From a virus: 50,065 bases of DNA. The notes beneath the pieces were generated by a model, which did no database searches, was not told the DNA's origin, and was given only the letters and a program-made list of their open reading frames with translations. The DNA is taken from positions 1-50,065 of IMG/VR virus record IMGVR_UViG_3300009129_000023; one strand, written 5' to 3'. This document shows, one piece after another, positions 24,442-32,081 of this stretch. Every line of letters starts with the position of its first letter. Position 1 is the first letter of the stretch. Position numbers and translations under genes: made by a program.

Positions 24442-24622
24442 ATAAGGAAGGAATGGAAATGGTAGCAGCACGCGCATCGCCGTAACAGAGTGAAACATAG
24501 CCCGCGTTTGAACGTGGGAGCCAGTGTGCTGTGCCGACGTGCATGAGCGCTCGTGAGGGGCTTTGACTTTAGCAGTGTACATCTGTAGCGTGTATGGATA
24601 AAGTCGAGAGCCTCTTTTTTTT
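24442..24622 (+). ncRNA. Structured small RNA with leader peptide
   Basis: About 180 nt between a class promoter and a terminator. Stems include CAGCAC...GTGCTG enclosing CCCGCGT-TTGA-ACGTGGG, and CATGAGC/GCTCGTG. No long reading frame is present; after the conserved AAGGAAGGAATGGAA leader an eight-codon frame, MVAARASP, could act as a leader peptide. The RNA runs opposite to the surrounding genes and may be a regulatory RNA. It does not match 6S, tmRNA or RNase P as far as I can see. Confidence 0.6.
24555..24622 (+). terminator. Terminator of the plus-strand RNA
   Basis: GAGG-GCT-GACTTTA pairs with TAAAGTC-GA-GAGCCTC around a 25-base loop, followed by TTTTTTTT. Confidence 0.75.
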
Positions 24623-24967
24623 ATGCTCATTCCTGGTGACTACATGCTAATCATGTGATTGCCTCTCCCGGGCCATGACAGGTACAGCTCCCAAGAGCAT
24701 AGACATATGGATAAATAGCCACGTGTCTTGAACGAGGAGAAGGAAAGCTGGTCCATACTTACTCCACTTGGAGATAGGTGGGGAATATACTGTACTCGTT
24801 ATAACATTGTTATAACCGGCTGGGCAGGGCTAGCGCTATATCCTGTATGATATACTGATGGACTATGACTATACCATATATGATATATGTGAGTAGGTGA
24901 TTGGGTTCCTATTGGCGCTCTTTAGTCTTACTCGGCAACTTTAGGTGGATCCCGCCCTCGAGTAATA
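24623..24967. other. Gene-free stretch with a 28-bp repeat
   Basis: No gene is supported. It contains the inverted repeat GTTATAACATTGTTATAAC near 24.8 kb and, at 24930-24957, a 28-base element (ACTCGGCAACTTTAGGTGGA...) repeated with a few changes at 26863-26890. Confidence 0.4.
24930..24957. repeat. 28-bp boundary repeat, copy 1
   Basis: ACTCGGC-AACTTTAG-GTGGATCCCGCCC; shared with copy 2 at 26863. Both copies lie where a plus-strand unit meets the 3' end of minus-strand genes. Confidence 0.55.
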
Positions 24968-25006
24968 TTAGGATTTGCTCTCGTCGACGAGGTCACCGAC
25001 ATTCAT
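24968..25006 (-). CDS. Empty KxGDLV cassette (12-codon micro-ORF)
   Basis: MNVGDLVDESKS and stop: a KxGDLV head joined directly to a DES-type tail, with no body. It starts inside the last codons of the preceding array gene with the same 14-base overlap. It may be a deletion scar at the end of the first array and not a functional peptide. Confidence 0.4.
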   Translation of the reverse strand: MNVGDLVDESKS

Positions 25007-25193
25007 TGATCACCCTGACTTCATAGTGGCTGTCGAGTGGCCAGCTCATGATTTCGCCGGTATTCGACATAACAATAGCAATCCTGCGGAATGCAGACGG
25101 CTTAAGGATGTTTATTACGATCCCATTATTGCGGGGGTTGGCTTTGTAATCCGGGAGCCCGGTTACCATTTGTACTAGATCACCGACGTTCAT
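24993..25193 (-). CDS. KxGDLV-type small protein
   Basis: 66 residues: MNVGDLVQMVTGLPD, NNGIVINILKPSAF, IAIVMSNTGEIMSWPL and the tail VRVINECR. The tail codons form the start of the micro-ORF downstream. Confidence 0.7.
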   Translation of the reverse strand: MNVGDLVQMVTGLPDYKANPRNNGIVINILKPSAFRRIAIVMSNTGEIMSWPLDSHYEVRVINECR

Positions 25194-25444
25194 TTCTTTT
25201 TTTCCTCGTAGGCTTCTTTCGCCGGTCCAGCCAATGCGCCAATAGAGCCCAAAAAATCGTGGAGTGTTTCATCACCCTTCTTACTTCCTGTGAAATACCG
25301 TGGCCCAGCACGCATTGCATCCGGAGCATTAGGCATCTCACCTGTCTTCATATTTTTCTGAATCTCTTCATCTGTATCGCCGTAGGGTGACCACCACCCT
25401 CCGCCTGGTTGAAGAATCTTGCCATCAGGTCCCATTACACTCAT
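25190..25444 (-). CDS. Hypothetical protein embedded in KxGDLV array
   Basis: 84 residues without the family motif: Gly/Trp-rich (GKILQPGGGWWSPYGD), probably partly disordered, with AMRAGPRYFTGSKKGDE and a charged end (EAYEEKKK). It overlaps both neighbours by four bases (ATGA), a different joint from the 14-base one. Function unknown. Confidence 0.6.
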   Translation of the reverse strand: MSVMGPDGKILQPGGGWWSPYGDTDEEIQKNMKTGEMPNAPDAMRAGPRYFTGSKKGDETLHDFLGSIGALAGPAKEAYEEKKK

Positions 25445-25674
25445 TTCATTCCTCTCGTCGTAAACAAAAAATCATCAAAAGATGCAGGCTCACCACCTGG
25501 GCCGAGCACTTCCCACCTCGTGTTACTATAGTCGCACTCCTCAATTAGGAGCAGAGGTGCACCTTCTTCCACCCACTTCCCAATGAGGGGATGACCATGC
25601 TTTCGGTAAGCCTTCCGCCAACGTGCTGGGCCTGGGTGGGACTTTAAAAGTCTGACCAAATCACCGGGTTTCAT
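25441..25674 (-). CDS. KxGDLV-type small protein
   Basis: 77 residues: MKPGDLVRLLKSHPG, a basic insert (WRKAYRKHGHPLIGKW), APLLLIEECDYSNTRWEVLGP and FDDFLFTTRGMK. Joined to the upstream gene by the 14-base overlap and to the downstream one by ATGA. Confidence 0.7.
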   Translation of the reverse strand: MKPGDLVRLLKSHPGPARWRKAYRKHGHPLIGKWVEEGAPLLLIEECDYSNTRWEVLGPGGEPASFDDFLFTTRGMK

Positions 25675-25867
25675 TGTGTATCACCTTAAGATAATCTTGT
25701 CTCATAGCCCTGGGCAGCCCATCAACGAGGATTGTAAACCACTCACCCCATGTTGATGTTGGATGATCAAAATGATCAGCGATGATACCAACCTCTCCTT
25801 CCCAACATGTCCAAGTAGCAAAATGCTTCTTGCTCTGGGTGATTTCTACCAAGTCACCGGGCTTCAT
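25661..25867 (-). CDS. KxGDLV-type small protein
   Basis: 68 residues: MKPGDLVEITQSKKH, GEVGIIADHFDHP, EWFTILVDGLPRAMRQDYLKVIHNETR. AATGAAACCCGGTGA is read as NETR-stop here and MKPGD in the next gene. Confidence 0.72.
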   Translation of the reverse strand: MKPGDLVEITQSKKHFATWTCWEGEVGIIADHFDHPTSTWGEWFTILVDGLPRAMRQDYLKVIHNETR

Positions 25868-26051
25868 CGATGATACTCCACTTTGTATACATTAGTCGGG
25901 TTACCCACATTCGGCCATCATCACTTAGGATCCGAATCCGGGGAGTTTCTTGATCCAGTTCAATCTTGGCCGGAATTACTTCCAGCACTAGAGCTATGCA
26001 ACCATGTGCCTTGATCAGATCACCCTCTTTGATGTGGTTACCGGGCTTCAT
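25854..26051 (-). CDS. KxGDLV-type small protein with doubled head
   Basis: 65 residues. MKPGNHIKEGDLIKAHG has two motif copies in tandem (KPGN and KEGDL), as if one head was added in front of another. ALVLEVIPAKI, RIRILSDDGRMWVTRLMYTKWSIIDEAR follow. Confidence 0.7.
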   Translation of the reverse strand: MKPGNHIKEGDLIKAHGCIALVLEVIPAKIELDQETPRIRILSDDGRMWVTRLMYTKWSIIDEAR

Positions 26052-26220
26052 ATACTGGCTCCATCAAACGTTCGACGACCCAATTGAGTCGACCATCTGA
26101 CCATTTGACCAGATAGGTCGGGGGCTTCGTGGATGTGGGTTGGTGATAGCCAATGATGATACCCAGTAGTCCACCTTCAGAGAGTTTGTGTCTTATCATA
26201 TTGCCGATCTTCATAGTCAT
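26038..26220 (-). CDS. KxGDLV-type small protein
   Basis: 60 residues from the ATG overlapping the upstream stop (ATGA): MTMKIGNMIRHKLSEGG, LLGIIIGYHQPT, YLVKWSDGRLNWVVERLMEPVYEAR. The K-W-S-DG turn is a clear family example. A longer frame from 26262 is rejected because it would run across the upstream gene. Confidence 0.7.
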   Translation of the reverse strand: MTMKIGNMIRHKLSEGGLLGIIIGYHQPTSTKPPTYLVKWSDGRLNWVVERLMEPVYEAR

Positions 26221-26459
26221 CGCAGCAACTCTCCGTACTCTTCCTTGCCCCACTCTTCCCACTCATCCATGGAAAACAGATCTTCTCGATCAGTCCAGAA
26301 TGTGTATGGGTCCGAGGTAGGTGCACCGGTCAGTTCACGTCGAGTCGACATGACCTCGAAGTATCCGGTGAGGTCGCCACGTCCAGTGGTAACCACAATT
26401 CCAGACACCAGGTCGTTGTGATAATAGTCTTCGAAGATGACGGCATCGCCAAGTCGCAT
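26217..26459 (-). CDS. KxGDLV-type small protein with acidic tail
   Basis: 80 residues: MRLGDAVIFEDYYHND, VSGIVVTTGRGDLTG, YFEVMSTRRELTG and an acidic/Trp end (FSMDEWEEWGKEEYGELL). It is first in the unit; GGAAAG lies eight bases before the ATG and a class promoter about 50 bases upstream. Confidence 0.68.
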   Translation of the reverse strand: MRLGDAVIFEDYYHNDLVSGIVVTTGRGDLTGYFEVMSTRRELTGAPTSDPYTFWTDREDLFSMDEWEEWGKEEYGELLR

Positions 26460-26506
26460 TGTATTTCTTTCCACGTGGTGAGTGATTATTCCCCACCAAC
26501 AAGTAG

Positions 26507-26536
26507 ATTATATCACAGGGGGAGAAGAAATGCACG
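26507..26536 (-). promoter_or_regulatory. Phage promoter, GTGCATT-16-TATAAT variant
   Basis: GTGCATT, 16 bases, TGA-TATAAT, then TTGGTGGGGAAT, a variant of the leader of the radA-like gene (26486-26500). It drives the first KxGDLV array. Confidence 0.75.
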
Positions 26537-26609
26537 CATATGATTCATATAGTGGCCATGTGAAAGGTTTATGGTTAGGATATGAACCATTATACTTATA
26601 CTAGGGGGA

Positions 26610-26858
26610 ATGATGAGCTGGTTTTTGTTTAGGGTTACAGAGGCTTTCACTGACGATGAAGGTGTGCTGCATGAGGTAGGTAGCAAAGGGGTTGGTATGT
26701 GTAGCATGGCTCCTGGGATAATGGAGGCCTCGAGGGGTGTGATGTACGTGGTCCCTGATGATTGGGTATCTTACTTCCATAGAGATAGAGGACAGTCACG
26801 TTATTGTGTTAGTCTAGTAGAGGACTCTGTACGTGCTTACTATGGGGTCTCTTTATAG
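26610..26858 (+). CDS. Small hypothetical protein, plus strand
   Basis: 82 residues: MMSWFLFRVTEAFTDDEGVL, EVGSKGVGMCSMAPG, VMYVVPDDWVSYFHRD and SRYCVSLVEDSVRAYY. GGGGGA precedes a double ATG, with TATACT about 17 bases upstream. It is followed by the 28-bp boundary repeat. Function unknown. Confidence 0.55.
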   Translation: MMSWFLFRVTEAFTDDEGVLHEVGSKGVGMCSMAPGIMEASRGVMYVVPDDWVSYFHRDRGQSRYCVSLVEDSVRAYYGVSL

Positions 26859-26862
26859 GTTC

Positions 26863-26890
26863 ACTCGGCGATTTCTAGTGGATCCCGCCC
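26863..26890. repeat. 28-bp boundary repeat, copy 2
   Basis: ACTCGGC-GATTTCTA-GTGGATCCCGCCC; see copy 1 at 24930. It lies between two convergent genes. Confidence 0.55.
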
Positions 26891-26906
26891 GGACTAGTCT
26901 TAAGAG

Positions 26907-29453
26907 TTACTCTTCTTGATTAGGCACTTCAAAATCTACCAATGTACGTACGTCATCTTTAAGGCACATCGTTATAACTTCTTGTAAACATTGGTGACTA
27001 TTTAAGAATATCGATAACCTATGAGGGTGAAGATTATCTTTGAGATCAAATTCCTTACATATAGAACCCTCCGGAAGAGCTAACCGTACGGCATGTTTTC
27101 TATCTAGATCTTTATCCGCTATTGTTGATACCCCATAGAGCACATAAATCTTTTGTTGCGGCTTAAACTGTAGTTTTGATAAATCCATCTGATCAGACCC
27201 GGCCGCTATCTTAAGCTTTTTGGCCGAAGATAGCATTTTTTTTGTTGCATATGACCATCGATTATCATTCAATTTCTTTCTTTCTTTATTAACGAGTATG
27301 GTGGGAGGAGAAAAAGCAATAATTTTATTAACAACTAATTTGGCACCAATGTATAAGGCAGCGTATCCACCGCTGGATGTACCGATAGTTATAACATGTG
27401 TATATCCACGATCCTTAATAAATTTCTTAAGGTAATCTACAAATTGGTCTAAACTATCTGCGATATTGCCCACACCCTCAAAGTACCAGTTTCTTGATAA
27501 GTCCCTTACAAAAAGTGTATCGTATTCAGAACTAAATTGTTGTTTCCTTAAGCAGTTAAAGATAAACGCCGGCCTTTGGCTTCCGGCCACACCATACCCA
27601 CTAAAACTAATTATTAGCTTCTTATTTTGCTTTTCATTTCCCTGATTGTAATCAATCGAATTTCGTTCGGCTGGTTTTCCATCACTAATTGCTCGTTGTA
27701 GTTCAGGGGTTTTTTTGAAGTCTATAACAAGGTGAATTCTATCAACATCTAATGAATTATTTCGTACGCTATGGACCTTGTTGACGTTTGTATAATATAA
27801 ATTGCCTTCTGTGAGATAACGGGTCACTTTTTCAATGGTAAAATCGACGTATGAATAGTCTGCAACTAAGGGTATTGCCATTCTGTATTTGTATTTACCA
27901 AAAGAATATAATGTTCCGTTATATCGGCCCTGGTCGACATGCGGGGCAATATTGCCGCCAGCTTTTAGGCGCATACATCGAGCAAATTGAATTTTTGAAT
28001 TGAATTTTGCTTCCAAATTTTCAAAAACTGTTTTAAGGTAAGGGCATCTTTCCAAAAAATCAGTAGGTTGGGACGTGAAATCTATCCCAGCATTTGGTGT
28101 ATCGGTAAACTTAAGCCCGTTAACGCTACTATCACCATCCCAATTGATTAATGGTATACCATCCCAGCCATGGGTATTTTGATATAAAGGTGATGGGCGC
28201 CCATTGATAAGTACTAACGGCTTCGAAAAATAATCGTTGATTGACTCATTAATTTCCTCCATAACCCTCTTAGCGTCTAGAACTTTACCAAGATTTACTA
28301 TGCTGGCCGGAAATCTTTTTATGTTCTTATTTTCTTTAGTGTGTGTGCCCTTGGTATTGATGAGATTTAGGTTCTCGAGATCAAAGTGATCTTTCCTTTC
28401 ACTAATTAGCTCAAGATATGCCTCCTTTGACTTAAAGTACTCTGATACGTCAAACACATTTTCGAATTTGTTAATAACACCATGGTATTCTAGCGCTATC
28501 AGCGTCCTTAGGCACTTATCACACTTTCCACAATTAACATAATCTGATTTAACCCTACGCTGGATCTGGCATACATCCAAATATTGCTGCGCAAAGATAT
28601 TACTTGAAATTCTTTTGACCCTTTCTTCTCGATTATATTTAGAACCAACATTAATGCATTCGATATTCTCGGTACTCATAAGATTAATCATCGAAGGATT
28701 TGCATATCCAATCCGACTTTTAATGTTGGACATTTTCTGTGTTTGCTCATATGATATTGCGCTAGCGCTATATACTTTTGAAAACAACTTAGGAAATATT
28801 AAAGCTGCTCCCATATTTCGAAATATATGTGTTTCATTGTACGTATATTTCCATCCAGAGAATTCCTCAAAGTTTGCTATGTTTGATAATACCGGCAATA
28901 GCTCTATATTGATAGCCTTAGTATATTTTTCATATTCAATAAGTTTAGATTTCCAATATTTATCACCAATTGCACCGGAACCGTGAGCACCGGTAGAAAA
29001 GTTAAAAGCATGCGTAATTTTGAAGTTTTTTGGACATGTCTCATCGAAATAATAGTCTTCGAAGCTAACTAAACTATCAACACCACATGTGAGGGCAGCA
29101 CCTACGGCATATGCCGATGGATATGTCTCGTCTATAAGCTTGTCAACAATAATATTGGTCGGGCCAGTTGCTCGAGGAATTGTACATATTGTATGAGGAA
29201 TTAGAAAATTTGCTATATTAACCCAAAGCTTTTCAGACATATGTCCTTTGACAACTATATCTTCCTTACATGCCAATGCTAACGGTAATAATGTAAGAAC
29301 AAAACAATCGTATGTCAACTCAACATATTGTCTATACTCCCAAGGAAAAAAATATCTCAATTCATGCCCTTTTTTCCCGTTCATTTTGACAATACAACTA
29401 AATTTGCAAGATCCTTTTTTGGTCTTAGATATTTTGATATTACTTAAAATCAC
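26907..29453 (-). CDS. Three-domain enzyme: PP-loop-like, aspartyl/asparaginyl hydroxylase-like, alpha/beta hydrolase
   Basis: 848 residues. Domain 1 (about 1-345): LTCGVDSL at 121-128 resembles the SGGxDS PP-loop of QueC/asparagine-synthetase-type ATP enzymes, followed at 308-314 by CGKCDKC, a probable zinc site, before LRTLIALEYHG. Domain 2 (about 400-585): HVDQG at 505-509 and HSVRNNS at 561 with RIHLVIDF fit the H-x-D...H iron site of aspartyl/asparaginyl beta-hydroxylase-like 2-oxoglutarate enzymes. Domain 3 (about 610-840): GTSSGGYAAL (GxSxG, Ser 693) and LHPHRL near the end fit an alpha/beta hydrolase or thioesterase. I know of no described protein with this trio. It is divergent from the ATP-grasp and racemase genes, suggesting one pathway. 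Low G/C at third positions sets it apart from the early region. Confidence 0.75.
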   Translation of the reverse strand: MILSNIKISKTKKGSCKFSCIVKMNGKKGHELRYFFPWEYRQYVELTYDCFVLTLLPLALACKEDIVVKGHMSEKLWVNIANFLIPHTICTIPRATGPTNIIVDKLIDETYPSAYAVGAALTCGVDSLVSFEDYYFDETCPKNFKITHAFNFSTGAHGSGAIGDKYWKSKLIEYEKYTKAINIELLPVLSNIANFEEFSGWKYTYNETHIFRNMGAALIFPKLFSKVYSASAISYEQTQKMSNIKSRIGYANPSMINLMSTENIECINVGSKYNREERVKRISSNIFAQQYLDVCQIQRRVKSDYVNCGKCDKCLRTLIALEYHGVINKFENVFDVSEYFKSKEAYLELISERKDHFDLENLNLINTKGTHTKENKNIKRFPASIVNLGKVLDAKRVMEEINESINDYFSKPLVLINGRPSPLYQNTHGWDGIPLINWDGDSSVNGLKFTDTPNAGIDFTSQPTDFLERCPYLKTVFENLEAKFNSKIQFARCMRLKAGGNIAPHVDQGRYNGTLYSFGKYKYRMAIPLVADYSYVDFTIEKVTRYLTEGNLYYTNVNKVHSVRNNSLDVDRIHLVIDFKKTPELQRAISDGKPAERNSIDYNQGNEKQNKKLIISFSGYGVAGSQRPAFIFNCLRKQQFSSEYDTLFVRDLSRNWYFEGVGNIADSLDQFVDYLKKFIKDRGYTHVITIGTSSGGYAALYIGAKLVVNKIIAFSPPTILVNKERKKLNDNRWSYATKKMLSSAKKLKIAAGSDQMDLSKLQFKPQQKIYVLYGVSTIADKDLDRKHAVRLALPEGSICKEFDLKDNLHPHRLSIFLNSHQCLQEVITMCLKDDVRTLVDFEVPNQEE

Positions 29454-29505
29454 CGAAATTTTCCTTCAAAGACATTCTTAGTATAATTATGTAGGAGGAA
29501 ATGAA

Positions 29506-30315
29506 ATGAGCCGAAAACTTAAGCCGTTAGCACCCGACCGAAAACCGTTTATTGAACGTGTCAAAGAAAAACCATTTTCAGAAAGAGTCCGCCGGCGGGA
29601 TTGGAAGAAAGACTGGCACGAATCTTACGTCTTTTTAGGGAATAAGCTTAATGCTAAAATCTTCGTAGAAAATCTTGGAATACGTACACCAGAAACATAC
29701 GGAGTCATAACCGGTGCATCAGATGCACATGGTATAACTGAGTTCCCCCCTAATTTGCCAAGTTCATGGGTCTTAAAACCTATACGCGGAGCAAATGAGT
29801 CTGGTGTTATTGTGTGTGTCGATGGAATAGATCAAGTTAGAAATAAGCCGGTTACTAAAGAGCATATACAATCTGTTATGAAGGCATCACCCCTTAGAAA
29901 CAAGGCAGGTGGAAATGTATATCTTGTTGAAGAATACATTCAGAATAATCTACAATATCAAGTTTATACATTTAGAGATCATGCAGAAATTATTCGTACA
30001 GCTACATCCGGAGGAAGTAAGGGTACTTTTTACTTTAAAGATTGGACAGAAGTTTCATATCCATTAACGGTTAATATTATCCCGGGTAAATATACTTCCC
30101 CCAAGCCATCTGGGTTACAAGAATTATTAAATGCTGCTGAAATTTTAGGCAAGGCATATGGTACATTCGTTCGAATCGATTTTTATATGCAAGAAGATCA
30201 ACCAGTTTTTGGAGAATTTTCTTGGTATCCTGGAAGCGGAAAGGTTTTTACATCTGAAGCAGAAGGCCTATTAGGAGATTTATGGATAAAGCATTTAGGG
30301 CCTGATGTTTTGTGA
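29506..30315 (+). CDS. TupA-like ATP-grasp ligase
   Basis: 269 residues. WVLKPIRGANESGVIV (about 89-104) is the ATP-grasp lysine and glycine-rich loop; YLVEEYIQ, VRIDFYMQ and FGEFSWYPGSG match the metal-binding strands of TupA/teichuronopeptide-type ligases, which form amide bonds on surface polymers. AGGAGG precedes the ATG, and TAGTATAAT lies about 20 bases upstream. The next gene starts inside its stop (GTGA), so the two are coupled. Confidence 0.8.
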   Translation: MSRKLKPLAPDRKPFIERVKEKPFSERVRRRDWKKDWHESYVFLGNKLNAKIFVENLGIRTPETYGVITGASDAHGITEFPPNLPSSWVLKPIRGANESGVIVCVDGIDQVRNKPVTKEHIQSVMKASPLRNKAGGNVYLVEEYIQNNLQYQVYTFRDHAEIIRTATSGGSKGTFYFKDWTEVSYPLTVNIIPGKYTSPKPSGLQELLNAAEILGKAYGTFVRIDFYMQEDQPVFGEFSWYPGSGKVFTSEAEGLLGDLWIKHLGPDVL

Positions 30316-31430
30316 ACAGTTCAATTCGTCATACTATAGCACATATCGACCTAAGTGCCCTTCGTCATAACTATCGTATAATTCAAGAGTATGTTGGATC
30401 AGGTGTAATAGTATTGGCACCGGTTAAAGGAATGGCATATGGTCATGGTGCCATAGCTTGTGCCCAAGCACTCGAGGATGAAGGGTGTAATTATTTTGGG
30501 GTTGCCTTGGTTGAAGAGGGCAAGGCATTAAGAGACGCCGGTATTCGAGGAAATATCATATGTCTCAGCGGTACCAGCCCCAGGGCACCAAAAGAAATAA
30601 TACGTTCCAAGCTTACACCAGTGTTGTACGACTTAGAAACAGCTACTTCTCTTAATAAGACTGCATGCAAAATCGGTGTGCAAGTTGATGTACATCTCAA
30701 AATAGATACAGGTATGGGACGCTTAGGCGTTTCATTAGCCAATTGGCCTGACTTTCTAAAAGGAATTAAAGAACTCAAAGCATTGCAAGTTAAGGGAATA
30801 TGCACCCATTATAGCGATGCTGATATCATCGGTTCGAATTTCACCCATATACAAACTGAACGATTCAATACAGGATTAGAAATTGCAGCATCCTTTCATA
30901 TCCACCCTGAATTAATTCATGCCTCAAACTCAGCTGCAGCCTTAAGTTATCCCAAGTCTCGTTATAATATGGTCCGAACAGGCATTGCCCTTTATGGGGT
31001 CTCACCACGAGATGATCTAGACTTGCCGCTTAAGCCAGTCATGAGTATTGACACAGAGGTACTTTTCGTTAAGAAAATACAGGCGGGAGAAGGTGTCTCA
31101 TATGGGGGTACATGGAAAAGTATCACGGATGCGATTATAGCGACACTTCCTATAGGCTATGCAGATGGGTACCCTAGAAGTCTATCAAATCTTGCGTCTG
31201 TAGAGATTAAAGGTCACCGGTGTCCAATTAGGGGACGAGTTTGTATGGACTTATTAATGGTCGATGTAAGCCAGGTACCTACAGGGGTGAGGTCTGGAGA
31301 TCGTGCGGTTTTACTCGGAGGATCTATAACTGTAAATGAGCTAGCTAGTTTAGCTAATACTATTCCCTACGAAATACTGACGTCATTTTTCGGGCGCATT
31401 CCTAGAAACTTTATTAATGAAAAGACCTAA
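30312..31430 (+). CDS. alr: Alanine racemase
   Basis: 372 residues, full length for the family. VLAPVKGMAYGHG carries the PLP lysine (usually VVKANAYGHG; here KGMAYGHG). MGRLGV, LIHASNSAA, RTGIALYGV, IATLPIGYADGYPR (catalytic Tyr region) and GRVCMDLLMVDV follow in order. It starts with GTG overlapping the ATP-grasp stop. Interconverting L- and D-alanine would feed a D-amino acid to the coupled ligase or alter host peptidoglycan. Phage alanine racemases are unusual. Confidence 0.93.
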   Translation: MNSSIRHTIAHIDLSALRHNYRIIQEYVGSGVIVLAPVKGMAYGHGAIACAQALEDEGCNYFGVALVEEGKALRDAGIRGNIICLSGTSPRAPKEIIRSKLTPVLYDLETATSLNKTACKIGVQVDVHLKIDTGMGRLGVSLANWPDFLKGIKELKALQVKGICTHYSDADIIGSNFTHIQTERFNTGLEIAASFHIHPELIHASNSAAALSYPKSRYNMVRTGIALYGVSPRDDLDLPLKPVMSIDTEVLFVKKIQAGEGVSYGGTWKSITDAIIATLPIGYADGYPRSLSNLASVEIKGHRCPIRGRVCMDLLMVDVSQVPTGVRSGDRAVLLGGSITVNELASLANTIPYEILTSFFGRIPRNFINEKT

Positions 31431-31451
31431 TGCTCTCTAATAATTATCTTT

Positions 31452-31667
31452 ATGCAGCCGTTAACGATAGGCGATGTCATAAAGCTTAAACCGAAGTACT
31501 ATGAAGGTACTACTGCAATCGTTATTAATGTACATAAGGCCGAGTCGCCTGGCTACCCAGGGCAGGAGGGTTGGATATCATTTGATTATGTAGTGTTGAC
31601 AGATGATAGCCAAGTACTTCATATATCAGATGACTGCATCTTAGAAATCATCAGCCGGCTAACTTGA
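31452..31667 (+). CDS. KxGDLV-type small protein, plus strand
   Basis: 71 residues: LTIGDVIKLKPKYYEG, TTAIVINVHKAES, FDYVVLTDDSQVLHISDDCILEIISRL. One of very few family members on the plus strand, placed directly after the racemase. Confidence 0.65.
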   Translation: MQPLTIGDVIKLKPKYYEGTTAIVINVHKAESPGYPGQEGWISFDYVVLTDDSQVLHISDDCILEIISRLT

Positions 31668-31700
31668 TTTACTTTTTCATAGTCTCAATTAAAATTGATC

Positions 31701-32078
31701 ATGATTTTATTTAGACTTTTGATTGTAATTTGTGTTGCATTAACGTTAGTTGGCTGCCCATCAGATAATTCACCTGCACCTACTCCGGAAGAGCCGGTTG
31801 TTGTCGAGCCGGCGCCGGCGATACCATGTAGTCAAATGTTGTGTGCTGAGAGTAAGATGCCGACCTGCATAGCGTCGGCAGGAGAGGTGGTCAATGCAGC
31901 TACCATATGTGACTGGTTACTGCTATGTGAAAGACCTCCTGAACAACTAACAGGTGCCGGCAAGAGTACAGGATGTACCGTATGTGTCGAAGAAAGAAAT
32001 CTGGACTATCTAATATGGCGCCATCAAGAGCACGTACGCCATGGTGCCGAGTGCTGCCCGGAAAGTTGTTGTCCGTAA
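31701..32078 (+). CDS. Cys-rich lipoprotein
   Basis: 125 residues. MILFRLLIVICVALTLVGC is a signal peptide ending in a lipobox, followed by a Pro/Glu linker and about ten further cysteines (CSQMLCAESKMPTC, STGCTVC, CCPESCC), which would form disulfides in the periplasm. No family is recognised. Confidence 0.65.
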   Translation: MILFRLLIVICVALTLVGCPSDNSPAPTPEEPVVVEPAPAIPCSQMLCAESKMPTCIASAGEVVNAATICDWLLLCERPPEQLTGAGKSTGCTVCVEERNLDYLIWRHQEHVRHGAECCPESCCP

Positions 32079-32081
32079 GCC

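Noticed and set aside
30312-31430. Racemase as a host-derived contaminant contig joint
   Set aside because: It is coupled to the ATP-grasp gene and followed by a KxGDLV gene in the same strand, consistent with phage context.
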